Assembly: GCA_977006965.1 (NCBI GenBank)
Contig: OZ345371.1
Span: forward strand, 744,001-808,000
Length of the DNA: 64,000 nt
Origin: Phymatolithon calcareum
Taxonomy: Eukaryota > Rhodophyta > Florideophyceae > Hapalidiales
Direction: 5' to 3'
A program made the position numbers and the translations under genes. This document shows, in pieces, positions 41,592 to 53,688 of this stretch. Positions within the stretch are counted from its first letter, which is position 1. Every line of letters begins with the position of its first letter. The notes beneath the pieces were generated by a model, which worked only from the letters and a program-made list of their open reading frames with translations, was not told the DNA's origin and did not search any database.

Positions 41592-42465
41592 CGCTGACAA
41601 AAGTCAAACAAGTCTAATATGTCTGAGCAAATAAGGATTTGCACTAAGATCGCAGTGTATCAACTCTCGGTGACTCAATGCCCTGGATAAGCCCCGTGAG
41701 AACGATCCAGGCGCATAAAGCAATATGGAAGAACGTCAAGCACCCAAGGATGGATGGATGTGAGTTTACTTGAAGCTCTCGTTGTCGTTTTAGCACCTGA
41801 GAGGAGCATCATAGCGCTAAGTCTCATTCCTGCATTTCTACTTCGTGGCCTTTGGGCAGATCTCCTGGATTGCGTTAACCACGCATTGCAACCTGGTTTC
41901 TTCTTGCTCTGAGAGGGACTGTTTAGCCATGAGGCTTGGCATCTATTTTGTGCGGTCTTCTGATTTCTTCTCTTGATGGGGGTTGCGGAAAGCGATGGAC
42001 TAGCCAATGGGTGCACAGTAGCCTGTACTTCGCTCTTATGAGACGGAGGAAGGGCGGGAGTTCGTTTCGTATGGGATGGAGTGGGCGCCTTCCTCAGCTA
42101 CCTAAGGCTCTGGATAACGAAAGTAAGAAGTTGAGAGGCTATTTCTTCGCCCTACCAATCCCGAAAAACCAATCAAAAAGGTTTCTTCTTCTCTGCCGCA
42201 TGTATAGAGCAGAAAAAGGAAAACACCTTATCATGTACCTGGGTATATTCTGGTGATCTTACAGCTTTCGGAAATAGGAAATCGTTAATTGACGGTGAAG
42301 AGCCCATCCGGAAGGTCCCCCCTTTTGAGTACTATTCTTCTAGAAGGAAATTTTGGAGCTATAGTGCGAAGACTCATGGGCACTGTTGAGAATCACATTT
42401 CAAGATACCAGCTGGCCGGTGGCGAGACAATCACTGTACTAGATATTTTTCTTCACCATAGTCTT
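41592..42465. other. No supported gene
   Basis: Overlapping small frames on both strands (41675-42016 minus, 41936-42256 plus) without a domain. Possibly decayed transposon. Confidence 0.4.
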
Positions 42466-43060
42466 TTACGATGACATGGATAGGATTTCTGCATTCATAT
42501 GTAGAAAAAGCTGCATCTCAAGGTTCGCTGGAGACAGACTCTTCCTGTGCTTATTCAGAGTGTATCCAGCTTTGGAGAAGAACCGTTCAACGATGTTGGA
42601 AGTGCGAATTTTTCGAGCAGGTCTCGGCTTATTTTTGTTCCACTCGCTTGGTGAGGTGGCCCATGTACTTGATAACGGACTTCGTAGAAAGTTTGGGGTA
42701 TTTGATCTGCTTTCGAAACGCCTCTTGCTCGACAACGGAAAAACGGCAGCAGAGTCGACACAACAAAATGCACCCAACCATGAGCCGCGGCCACTTTAGG
42801 TTTGTAGAAGTAAGCCGCCTTGTCACTTGAATTAATCGATGGTGTGCATGTCGATGACACGAGCGAAGAGTCGGTTTCCTGAAGATCTTTCAATTACTCT
42901 GGATGCTTGGCTCGCACGTGCGATAACAGATTGGCATATCCACTGCCCTTCTGCTTCCTGGTAGTGCCACAGAGGCATCTCCAAACGCAATCGTCGTCGT
43001 CGTTGTCCTGGCTAAAAAAGCTTTCCCTGACTCGTTTCCCAAGAGTTGACTTGTGTGGCA
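42466..43060 (-). pseudogene. hAT transposase remnant: BED finger joined to hATC domain
   Basis: On the minus strand, 43000-42900 reads WRCLCGTTRKQ then GSGYANLLSHVRAKHPE, a BED-type zinc finger (C-X-C and H-X4-H). At 42600-42476 it reads TSNIVERFFSKAGYTLNKHR then KSLSPANLEMQLFLHMN, the C-terminal hAT dimerisation domain. A complete hAT transposase would have several hundred residues with the catalytic core between these ends; here only about 100 codons intervene and frames change. It is an internally deleted, inactive copy. No terminal repeats were identified. Confidence 0.75.
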
Positions 43061-43628
43061 TGATTACAGTAGTCCAAATAAAAATGAAGGACGCTCACAA
43101 AGATGTGCAATTGATAGAAGTTGATGAAATGATGGAGGTTGGCTTGGATATGAGTGATTTGACTTGCCCGGGTCGCAATTTAAGTACTAGTGTTTAGACA
43201 TTGCAGCAATCCTGATAACAGCTAATTGTCGGAAAGATGGTTCTAATGTTCTCATCAACTTTCAAATCATAGCACGTTGTAGTCTACAAGCGAGACACGT
43301 ACTATTGATATCAATCAAGTGAGTGTAATGTTGCAACGTTACGCAGGCAAGAAAACATGTTCTATTTGGGAGCAAAATTAGTAGTAATAAAGAAGACAAG
43401 TACGAGCACCTTCAGAATCAGACACGGAGAGTAATTCTAAAAGTATTCTCCCTCCTGCAAAAATAAATTATTTTATTCTATCGAGGCTATGAAAGAATTA
43501 TTTATCCAACAGATTGCAGTTGAATAAATAAATATAAATACATATTCGAATACATTTAAATATGAATTATTTTTTACAAGGTATGCCCTATACTGTACAC
43601 TATAGGATGATCGGGCAAGCATCATATA
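43061..43628. other. AT-rich intergenic region
   Basis: 43440-43580 is very AT-rich (AAATAAATATAAATAC). No gene seen. Confidence 0.5.
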
Positions 43629-43997
43629 ATGATGCACTCTTGCAAGATATACGACGAGTCGATACAAGTTGCTGATGCGAAAGGTGCGGACGCAATAATT
43701 GACCGCAGTATAATGTTCAAAGATCGTGTGGCCCAGTGCACAAGTCAGCTTGAAGAGGTTAATGCGGTCACCGTGGAACTGCGGAAGCACATTGCATCTT
43801 TGTCTGGCTGGCGCTTGGCGCTTGATGCGCTCATCGAAACTGTGGACATGAACAAGAACAAAGCAGGCTCACCGTTTTACTGGTGTATGATCGGAACGCC
43901 CTACATTGCAATGGACTCGATGACTGCCCCTGATTCTGTGCTTGAGTCAGGGCTGGTTAAGATTCAACGAACGTGTACGCGAACACCTACAGGCTAA
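43629..43997 (+). CDS. Hypothetical ORF cut by the copia element
   Basis: 122 codons; from 43970 on the frame lies in the truncated copia LTR, so only about 113 residues are original. The protein (FKDRVAQCTSQLEEVNAVTVELRKHIASL) looks helical and has no recognised domain. It may be the N-terminal part of a disrupted gene. Confidence 0.3.
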   Translation: MMHSCKIYDESIQVADAKGADAIIDRSIMFKDRVAQCTSQLEEVNAVTVELRKHIASLSGWRLALDALIETVDMNKNKAGSPFYWCMIGTPYIAMDSMTAPDSVLESGLVKIQRTCTRTPTG

Positions 43998-44422
43998 ATA
44001 AGTGGCGCTCTTCCGAACCGAGCGCACAGTCGCGACCGCCAAGGTGGGCGACAGTTCCGCGACTTTGGCAGCGATTGAAGGATAGAGCGAACTGGCGCGT
44101 TCGACCTGCACGGCAGTCTTCACACCCGTTGCCAGACGCTCAAAATCATCCGGCTCTTCAAGTATACTACACGAGCTACGAAGTCTCCCGACCGACCACT
44201 TCAAGACTGGTACCTATCTCCGATTTAAATTCTCCTCGCTCGTAGCAGCGGACCCTGAGAACCCCAGTGAGTTTATCCCGCACCACGCTTCTCCGGTCTT
44301 AGCAGGCGTCATTACTCGGCAATCGAAGCCGCTGCATTGACCCTGGTTGACTACCGATTCTTCACCGCGTTCTACGTATCGCGGTTCACCACCTCCACGT
44401 GATTCTTCTCACAGAGTCACGA
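43970..44422 (+). mobile_element. Copia-1 5' LTR, truncated (453 bp)
   Basis: Matches 49602-50161 from AACGTGTACGCGAACAC onward. The first 111 bp of the LTR are missing, and a 107-bp segment present at 49884-49990 of the 3' LTR is absent after AGCAGCGG (44251). Several substitutions also separate the copies, so the element is old. Confidence 0.85.
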
Positions 44423-44471
44423 CATTCCGGAATTTAACTGGTTTGTGGAAGAACCCATCCTTTTTCCCATC

Positions 44472-46230
44472 ATGACGGTTTTCAAGGTTAATTATGACGA
44501 AGGCTGTCCCGCCCAATCTAACTTCGTTCAAGCCATCAAGAACCTTGAAAGCACACTTGTCGATGAAGATGAAATGACCCCAGAGCTAGTCTTCACCCTC
44601 ATCCACGAATTCTTCGACCATGTCATCCTCTTTGATCGCAGGATTAATGTAAACCTACGGCTCTACTCCAAGCTTCGAATGTGGCTCGAAAAGACTTTTA
44701 AGCTACCGATACCGGCGTCCGCCATTCACGGCGGAAGGCGCAATGCGCAACGTCTCGCTGATTACATCTACCCGCCGGATGAGTACCCCGAAGAACATGC
44801 CCAATCCATGCAGTACATCGAGGACGGCATCAATGAAGAGGACAGACAAGTCCGCTCCTCGCCGCGAGCAGCTGAAGCTGAGAATCATCCGCGTCCCAAA
44901 AGCACTGAGTCCGTACATATTGAGCGCAACCCTCGCTTGGATAGCGCGCATGGCACAGATATGTCGGGAACCCCGTCCAGGTCGCATCCGCCCTACCCCA
45001 TCCAGGGTGATGATGAGCATTCCTGGGCTCCACAAAATCTAGTGCGTTCCGTCGATCAAGACAATAATCCTCATTATGATCTGTCTAAGTCTGCGACCAA
45101 GTCCAGCATCCCGCACAATATCGGATCTCGTCTAAAACACAAGGATACTCGGTTCAGCGGAGATATTAACGAATCCTGGAAGTTACTTTTCGATCACTAC
45201 GTACAAGTTTTCGATGACTATGAGGTCGACGCTCGAGGAAAGCTCCGATACATCCACATGGTGTTATGTGACGTTGCTCTGAGCTTCTTCTACAGTGACA
45301 GGTTCTGCTGTAACCTACATGCAGGTCTACGAAATGATTGACATACACTTCAATGACCCTTCTAACCGCGAGTGCACAATCAACCTGCTCGAATCGTTGG
45401 AAATAACTCAGTTTATGAAGGGAGAGGACCAAACCCTTGGCGACGCGCTGCCGAAGCTAAGCTCGGTGATCAACACCAAGATCCACCAGTGTGCCCTCGA
45501 GTATCAAAACGACCGCCACAAGATACGGCTTCTAAAATCCGCCGTGTGTGGCCATGACTGGGCACAAGGTCCCATAGAACGTATGGGGAAGGAGGCCAAG
45601 CCTGCATATCAGCGTTTCTATACCGATCTAGCGTCTGCCATACAAGCCAGGTTAAACCAAGCTGACCAACAGCGGAAGATGAGAGTGTCCACTACTGGGG
45701 GTGGTGCTGTTGTAACATGGTACGGTAATCGCTACGGTAGGAAACCTGGGTCATCAACAGGTGGTCTTCCGCGGGCAAGATCATCCCTCCCTCGTAAACC
45801 GTTCCTATTTAACGATGCAAAGGATAAGTTTTGCTTCAATTGCCTATCACCGGATCATTTTTTGAACAAGTGCCCCAAGGATAGGAACTACGAAATGATC
45901 GCAGTTCGGAAGCTCGCTTTTCAAACTAAGAAGAAGAAAGGAGACAAGTTCGCGGCCTGCAAGCGTGTCTTATTCGAATTTGATACCTCCATGTCTAGCG
46001 CCGCCGCCGTCAATGACCATGCCGAGAGCGACTCTGATGCTTCCGAGGTGTTCACGGGTCTTTTGGAAAGTGCTATGGTGGAGTTCGAATCTGATAGCGA
46101 CGATAGTGAGCTAGACGATGGCGACATCGCGGCAAAGATATTCTACACACCTTGTCGGAGGAAAAGGATGCTCATGCCTCTAGTTATGGTTGTGATAGAA
46201 TTGAGGGTTTTTAAAGTGGAACGCAAATAG
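44472..46230 (+). pseudogene. gag: Copia-1 gag, frameshifted
   Basis: Two frames: 44472-45341 (MTVFKVNYDEG..., with WKLLFDHYVQVFDDYE) and 45295-46230 (YMQVYEMIDIHFND..., RFYTDLASAIQARL). They join as one gag only through a frameshift near 45290-45300. A zinc knuckle C-X2-C-X4-H-X4-C (CFNCLSPDHFLNKC) lies near 45835, followed by an acidic C-terminus. Structural particle protein of a Ty1/copia element, no longer translatable as one piece. Confidence 0.85.
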
Positions 46231-46436
46231 CCGTCGCGCTCCTTTCTTCAGGCTCTCATCTCGCCCGCGCAGCAACACATCCCAGCGCACTCCATCTCGC
46301 ACAGTTGGTCGCTCCCGAAGGCCAATGCCCATCGTCCGTCCTCAATTCGCTAATCGCGTTACATACAACGTCCCACGTGCCGCAACGCGCTCACTGATTC
46401 GCAAAAGTCAGTCCTCAGACTTCCATTGATGTGTTA

Positions 46437-48022
46437 TTGATACCGGTGCTCAGACGAGCGTTGTTGGCAGACAACAAGCGAAGGCATACTGTAAGAAGGT
46501 CGGTATTCCTATGCGTCTCCGACATTCAAACACAGCATTCCGTTTCGGTGATGGCTGACACGCAAGTCTGGGCTCTATGGTAGTTCGCATCCCTACGCCG
46601 ATAGGAACATTCATGGAGCATGACTTCGATGTCATATCTGCCCCCATACCAATGCTACTCGGATTGGACGTTATGGATGCGCAGCATCTCGTTGCTAACA
46701 ATGTTGACAACCGTCTGGAATGCAAAGCAGAACAGTGGGATGTGCCCATCGAGCGCAAGTTCGGTCACCTATATGTCAACTGGGGCAGTCCATTGTGCAT
46801 GTTCACAAAGGCTGAACTCCACAAGATGCACCTTCATTTTTACCATCCGAGCGCCCGAAAGTTGTACAATCTGATACGACGAGCTCGCCCTACGGCAGCC
46901 ACGCCCGAAACACTTAAACTACTCGAGGAAATCAAGCGGAGCTGCTTAACCTGCCTCGAATTCTCCCCTCGGCCTCTCCGGTTCAAAGTTACCCTGCCAG
47001 ATGACGAAATCATATTCAACCGGGAGCTAGCCCTTGATCTGATGTGGGTCCAAACTAAGCAGGGGAAGAAGCCTATCCTTCACGTTATCGATACGCACAC
47101 TCACTTCAGCGCTGCACAATTCGTCCCCAATCAGACCGTGGAGGGTATTTGGCAAACGTTTCTGGAGTGCTGGGTAACTGTGTACCCTGGATTCCCTGAC
47201 ATACTTCGCACTGACCAAGGGAGTGCTTTTACATCTCCGCGGTTCAAGAACCTAACCGATATGGTGGGAATAGATCTTCGACTCTCCGGAGTGGAGAGTC
47301 ATAACTCATTGAGCCCCGGAGAACGATATCACACTCCATTACGGCGTATATACAAGAAGATCAGACACGAGTGCCCCACCATTAGCGCACCGTTCGCACT
47401 CAAGCACGCCAACAAGAGCATGAACGACAAAATGGGCCCGGAGGGACTGGTACCCTCACTGCTCGTGTTCGGTACGCTCCCCCGCTTACCTGGTGTAAAC
47501 ATTGACCTCCCAAGTCAGAGATATCGCATGCGTGCTCTGAAAGAGGCTCGTAGCGAAATTTGCACCATTGTCGCTGAGCTCCGAGTATCAACTGCGCTAA
47601 AATCGAAAGTTCCCGAGGCCTCCAGTTTCACCCTGAAGCCTGATATGGATGGTTATGTTTTTCGTGATAAAAAGGGCACATCACCGGCAGGATATACTGG
47701 ACCGTTCAAAGTCATTCGAGTTGAGGATAAGCAAGTGTTTATTGATCGCGATGGCACTGAAGTGCAGCACAGCATCGCACAAGTCCTCCCCGTAGCCGAA
47801 GTTAACGGCGACACTGCACTTGAGCACCTCCACTGCCAAATGCAGCAATTCCTCCGTCCACAAACGCCTCAAAAACTGCTCACTGAGGTACTGCATCCCG
47901 CCGACCCCCGAAGCCGGAGCGCCTTATTCGACGAGGACAAAGAAAAGGAGATTTCTGGACTGATCAAGCGGGGAACCTGGAAGCTTGTACGACGTACCCG
48001 ATGGCGCAAACGTCCTCAATAG
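46437..48022 (+). pseudogene. Copia-1 protease and integrase
   Basis: Protease active site DTGAQTSVVG at 46441, interrupted by a TGA near 46555, then MLLGLDVMD. The frame 46577-48022 holds the integrase: an HLHFYHPS...CLTC zinc site (46830-46960), catalytic Asp in ALDLMWVQ (47035), Asp in RTDQGSAF (47213) and Glu in SPGERYHTP (47320). It ends by frameshift into the RT frame near 47990-48022. Order protease-integrase-RT defines Ty1/copia. Confidence 0.88.
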
Positions 48023-49478
48023 CCGCTTTGTCCTCTCAATTAAGAATGCCAAGACGGACGAAGAGTATTACAAGGCAAGGTATGTGGTTCAGGGCCACCT
48101 TGAGAAGGATAAATACCTTCTCGTTCACAGTTCTACTACATTGCGGCAGAGCTCCGTTCGTATCATATGCGCCATCGCTGCAATCTTCGGTTTTAAGCTA
48201 TGGTCTCAGGACATATCTCAAGCTTACCTGCAAATCTCTTCTGAACTATTGCGTGACGTTTACGTTAAACCATCCCGTGAATTTAATCTCCCACCCGGCG
48301 TACTACTTCAGCTCCTCAAACCGCTCAATGGGCTCGCAGATGCTGGTGATTATTGGAACAAGACTATGGCTAAGCACTTGATCGATGACCTTGGCATGAC
48401 CTCAACCGCTGGCGATGTCTCTCTCTACTACAAGTTCATCAACGGCACGATAGCTGGTATGCTGGGCACTTATGTGGACGACACCATCGCAGCGGGTTCC
48501 CCTGAATTCCTCGCTGACACGGAGGTGACTAGCAAAACCTTCGAGTTGCGCGAGCGAAGTTTTGGTAATATTTCATTCGCTGGACTTACAATTGAAAAAG
48601 AGGACGTCGGATTCCTCTTGCACCAAAAATCTCACGCGAAACAACTTGAACAACTTCCGCCGGACTGTGCCTTCGTGGACTTCCGTTCCATGCGTGCACG
48701 ACTCGCCTGGCTCACACATACGCGCCCAGACATTTGTTGTTCTGTGAATCAAGCATCACAAGTAACCGATGATCTCTTCGACTACGATTGCGTGAAATCT
48801 CTGAGCAAGGTTATTACTCACGAAATTAAATCCCCCGGGCAAGGATTGCGTCAGACAAAGCTTGACAAGTAAACTATCCATCTACGCGTGTACTCCGACT
48901 CATCATTCGCCAATAATCGAGATCTCTCTTCGCAGCTTGGGTATATAATACTCCTGCCAGATGCGTCCGGTGCTTGCAATGTTATACACTACAGCAGCCA
49001 CAAGGCACGTCGTGTTACAAGGTCTGTTCTCGGCGCTGAAGTGTACGCATTTGCGGACAGTTTCGATCTCGCGTATACGATGAAGCACGACCTGAACGAA
49101 GCACTTGGTCGCCCTATTAGACTCACGATGTTTACCGACTCGAAAAGTTTATTCGATGTCATTTCTAAGAACTCTTCTACGTCGGAGCGAAGACTGATGA
49201 TCGATATCCAGTCGGTGCGCCAGGCCTATGAGCGACACGAAATCTCTGATTTGGGTTGGATCCGCTCCGAGTTCAACCCCGCTCAAGCGTTTACAAAAGT
49301 GAAGCATTGTCCCGCCCTTGACGACATTCTCCGGTACAATATGTTAGACCATCCCGTGGAGCAATGGATTGTTCGGACCGGTCACTCATCGTCGTTAATA
49401 TCAGCTTCAACGAAGATTCCTACTACTGAGACCCTGAATCTCAAAATTCTGACCGGGATTCAGTACTGTCGCGTTTAA
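47985..49478 (+). pseudogene. Copia-1 reverse transcriptase and RNase H
   Basis: RT with FVLSIKNAKTDEEYYKARYV, WSQDISQAYLQ and catalytic YVDDTIAAGS (48473). RNase H with YSDSSFANNRDLSSQLGYI, GAEVYAFADS and FTDSKSLFDV ends at 49478, just before the polypurine run AAAAAAAGAGGGAG. A TAA at 48870-48872 lies in frame between the two enzymes and is the only break between them. Confidence 0.9.
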
Positions 49479-49490
49479 AAAAAGAGGGAG

Positions 49491-50161
49491 TGTAGCGGAT
49501 GACGTGTTACACGGCATAAGGAACGGGCAACGCAATCAGTACGACTCGAGTACTGACACCTATCCGACCGTTGGGTGTGACAAGTTTCGCGACCGTACAG
49601 CAACGTGTACGCGAACACATACAGGCTAAATAAGTGGCGCTCTTCCGAACCGAGCGCACAGTCGCGACCGCCAAGGTGGGCGACAGTTCCGCGACTTTGG
49701 CAGCGACTCAAGAATAGAGCGAACTGGCGCGTTCGACTTGCAAGGCAGTCTTCACACCCGTTGCTACACGCTCAAAATCATCCGGCTCTTCAAGCATACT
49801 ACACGCGCTACGAAGTCCCCCGACCGTCCACTTCAAGACTGGTACCTATCTCCGATTTATATTCTCCTCGCTCGTAGCAGCGGCACTACTTTCGGAGACA
49901 AGTTATTATTCACCCTTACAATCATTAAAGTCTCTGACTTTTTCCTTTTTGATTCGACTTCGCACATTCTTGCGTTCGTCGCTCAAGAGGACCCTGAGAA
50001 CCCCAGTGCGTTTATCCCGCACCACGCTTCTCCGGTCTTAGCAGGCGTCGTTACCCGGCAATCGAAGCCGCTGCATTAACCCTGGTTGACTACCGATTCT
50101 TCACCGCGTTCTACGTATCGCGGTTCACTACCTCCACCTGATTCTTCTCACAGATTCACGA
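49491..50161 (+). mobile_element. Copia-1 3' LTR (about 671 bp)
   Basis: Starts TGTAGCGGATGACG right after a polypurine run and keeps similarity to the 5' copy until TCACGA at 50161. Includes the 107-bp segment lacking in the 5' LTR. The exact right end is uncertain because the copies do not share a clear CA end. Confidence 0.82.
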
Positions 50162-50205
50162 GTAACGCAAATACGATCACAGCGACCAATCCCTCTTCCC
50201 TTTCT

Positions 50206-50421
50206 ATGGCGGAAATCGTAAAGAAGAAGAAGTGCAAATGCAAAGCGCCTGTGCGGTCTTATGCCAATTGTGACTTTATCCGCAGATGTTCTGCCGAAGA
50301 AGAACGACTATGGTCTATCCTTAAGATTGTACTATCGCAGAACAGGGCGTCGATGACGCCGCTGCAGTTCGAGGCACTAATGTTCTTTCTTTCTTTCTTT
50401 ACTGCAGAAGACGTTAACTAG
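50206..50421 (+). CDS. Hypothetical small ORF (71 aa)
   Basis: ATG at 50206; begins MAEIVKKKKCKCKAPVRSY and includes SAEEERLWSILKIVLSQN. Basic N-terminus, helical remainder, no domain recognised. A (TTTC)n run near the end is read through. Follows the copia 3' LTR by 45 bp. Low confidence. Confidence 0.3.
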   Translation: MAEIVKKKKCKCKAPVRSYANCDFIRRCSAEEERLWSILKIVLSQNRASMTPLQFEALMFFLSFFTAEDVN

Positions 50422-50850
50422 AGTTAACGCTAATTTTCTTGAAGGTCAACAGGAAGTATTAAGAATTGGAACGAGAAGCGACCGAGTTAGAAAGCTTCTG
50501 CAAGAGGATATGGTGTATGACGATCTATCCTGAATGTGAAGAAGATTTTTGAAATTGCGTTCATATTGTTTGTCATTTTCTATTGCAATCCTTCTTGCTA
50601 AGAAGTTTCTGTCACTGTTATTGGTATTGGTAGTGCAATGTCCTCATCAATCAATAAATATACAATTACGGGAAGCCCTACCTGAAACCAGCCGTCTTGA
50701 AAGCGGCTGGCTCGGTATGGTCGGTAAAACTTAGCAGAAAAGCAAAGCGAGTATTACAATGGAAGCCATCTCTAACGCGGAAGGCAGAACCTTACCGATC
50801 GGACCAGGAAGACATTTAGAGACGCGCAACACAAACGACAAGCCTCCAGC
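50422..50850. other. No gene seen
   Basis: Short frames only between the small ORF and the LINE ORF1 region. Confidence 0.45.
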
Positions 50851-50853
50851 TCA

Positions 50854-52330
50854 GTGAAAACCCCGGCAGGGGGGCGCCATGGCCCAAATAAGGCTATCCA
50901 TGGAGTTGAATTTCGTTCCGGGAGTCGACGAATGGGGAAAGGACACGACTCTCCCTTGGCAGACTGCAAGAAAAGGGCGATCAAGCCGCCGGGCGAGCCA
51001 CCCGCAGACGCCGGCGGATTTTATAAGCAAAAAAACTATCTTTTTTTGAAACAGCCGACGTTGGAAAAACAGCCCACCGGGGCAATTACGCGTGCACAGG
51101 CGAAAGGTGTGTCCGACGCAAGCAGATACCGCAAGAACAAGAATGAAGATAATAACACATCCAAGTCGAGAACGAGAAACGGCGACTCTACCCAGTACGG
51201 TAAAAGAGAACCTCAGCATGCAATCCGTAATGTGGCGGAATGTGGAGACTGCGGCGTAAAAGGAACCATGAAATTGACAGGAGGATGTGCGCGCTCTCCT
51301 CTTGTACTGATGCGCAGAGAATGTCCCTTCGCATAAGAGAGACTGGATGCTAGTGAATTTGTCCACAACATCATCCCTAAAGCTACAGGCGCAGACCAAG
51401 CAGAAGCTATTCAAACAGAAGTGGATACAGGAATCGTAGAAAGGGCGAAAGAAACTCCATCTTCCATTGTAGTAGCTAATACCCGAGCTACGACAATGAA
51501 CAGGAGTGGGACACAGAAAGACGTCAATGTTTACAAACAGCTGACATATTTACGAACATGAAGACGAAAGTGGAAGAGCTGCAGAGAAAGTTGGCAGCCA
51601 CAGAGGATACACTGGCACCATTATTGGCAATGGTACACAGAGATAACCAAGATGATCATAAATAATGCCAAACATTCGAGGATGTTAAAGAGTTGAAGAT
51701 GGAGGTGAAGACAATGGAGAGAAGCCTGAAAGCAACAGATAAAAAGTTGTCCATTCTGGAGGCAACAGTGAGTGCACTCCGACAGGAGAACAAGGGGCTC
51801 CAAAATGGAGAGCTTAGAGCAATGGAGGACTCGACGGAAGGAGCTCCCCTTCAAGGTGGAGAAAAACGTACAGGACACAAACAAAATGATAATGAAGATA
51901 TACCACACAAGAAAATGCCATATCGGGAAGCCGTAATGAAATTCCAGGGCCACGCAAGTGGCAAGAAGGACCAAAAAGAGGAGAGGAGACAGTAAAAAGC
52001 ACTTCCAATCATCCAGTGAAGTCACAAACCCAAATTAGCGGAGCTGACAGAGAGAAGCTAAAAAGTCTTCACAAACAAAATGGGCAACCTCATGCCGCCA
52101 AGAGGCTCGAGACCGAGACTAGGAGCATTGTATTTCAGAAGAAAGCTCAAAGCCCCGAGAGAGGAAATTGAGAATGCTGTAATAGAACATTTGTGTTCAA
52201 AAACATTTTACCACATATCGTTCATCGGAAACACATTGATTGAAGTCCTGACGCAAAACAAAGAACGGAATAGAATTGCTGATCTGCTGATAGAAGCAGG
52301 CCTAGCCTGTATGTACAGGTAAAACCTCTT
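50854..52330 (+). pseudogene. LINE ORF1-like region (coiled coil)
   Basis: Frame 50854-51336 is basic (KKRAIKPPGEPPADAGGF, GAITRAQAKG) and ends before a stop. From 51557 a coiled coil follows (VEELQRKLAATEDTLAPLL, TAA at 51664, then MEVKTMERSLKATDKKLSIL and VSALRQENKG to 51995). 52080-52322 resembles the nucleic-acid binding part of LINE ORF1 (ENAVIEHLCSKT). With the endonuclease segment downstream this fits ORF1 of a LINE. Broken into at least three pieces. Confidence 0.55.
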
Positions 52331-52890
52331 TGAAAGTGTGAAGAAGGGAAAACAAGGATTTGAGTCTGATCAATCCCTAGAACGACATGCAGCCAGGACA
52401 AGGGCGCGGGAAAGACGCTGTGCATCCACAGCAGCACAAACATACGCTATAGAATGTTAACCAGGCCTGAAGAGAGCTGCAGAGTGCAGATTCAAGTGCT
52501 TTGAAATCGAGAAGGCCCGAACGGCTGAACAGTTCCGACGTCGGCATCTTGTTCACCACAGTTTACGAAATGGATCCGACTGCTGGTAAATAAACTCTGC
52601 AACGACTTCACAAAGTGCCAACGACTAAGAAGAAGATAGCACAATACACGTCACGGAGGCACTTGTCGGCCGTGAGGACCGACATGAAGGTGGTCTACCG
52701 GTCCCTGGCAGTGCGATACAGGAAACTGAGCGCCTGACTTATAATGATGAAGGATTTGAACATCCGGCCCATGAAACTGAAAACGAGGCTCCGTCTACAT
52801 CTGACTCCCAGGAGAAAGAGACAAGTACAGAAACTCCCATCGCAATTTTGGAGGATACCACACCCGAAAATAATATTTATCTAGTACTGG
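52331..52890. other. LINE interior without clear domain
   Basis: Between ORF1-like and endonuclease-like pieces. Acidic, Glu/Thr-rich fragments near 52750-52870 (SQEKETSTETPIAILEDTT) may be the linker of the same element. Confidence 0.4.
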
Positions 52891-53688
52891 AGAATCAAAG
52901 CAATGAATGTAGGGGGATCTCCGCATACCCCGGAGTACCTACAAAGTACGGTGAAAGACCATGCAGTGGACATAATTGGATTTAATGAAACACACATGAG
53001 GCCGGAAGCACGCATTTTCACTAAACTGTTCATAATGAACGCCCAGAGACCGGTAATAGTCACCGCAAAAAGGACCTAGATACCACAGTGATTCAACAAG
53101 AGGTACCGGGTCTTCTAGACACTTTGTAGGAGTCTATCTAATGTTTCGAACTGGATTACAGCAAGCTTATATTTAAATATGCAAAGATACACTTCCAAAT
53201 CGTCATCACACAACTGGGAAACCTTAAAACTGGGGTGGTATATACGTACCAAAATCTACGAGACAGGAAACGGAGGAATGTCCAAAGCTTATTACCAGGC
53301 AGGCAAGTGGGCAAGCCATCATATGTGGCGACTGGAACGCAAGACAAAAGTTATGGGACCGATAAACAAACAGATGAGCAAACGAAGTCGTAAAGATGGC
53401 AGAAGAGAAAGAATGGGATATACGTACCGGCAAGGGCCCCACATTGCAGACAAAGAAGTACACCAGCAATATGGACTTCTTTGTCACAAATGGAACGACC
53501 TCCACAGCAAATTCACCTGAAAATATTTGGACATTGAGTGCACAATACCAACCAGTTTGCACACATCTCAGATGCCGGCAGGAACGCAGCGGTAGCCAGT
53601 CCAAGAGACCAGACAGTGTACAGGACTGGGCGGGCACCAAAACGAAAGTCACAACCAAAGAGCAAATGCAAGCACTTATTCAAGATTG
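52891..53688 (+). pseudogene. LINE apurinic endonuclease domain remnant
   Basis: Plus-strand pieces: VKDHAVDIIGFNETHMRP (52950), with the Glu of the endonuclease motif; AIICGDWNARQKLWDR (53310), the GDxN motif; and GPTLQTKKYTSNMDFFVTNG (53430), the C-terminal strand region. Frames change at least twice. The copy is cut at 53688 by the LTR of Gypsy-2. Confidence 0.72.
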
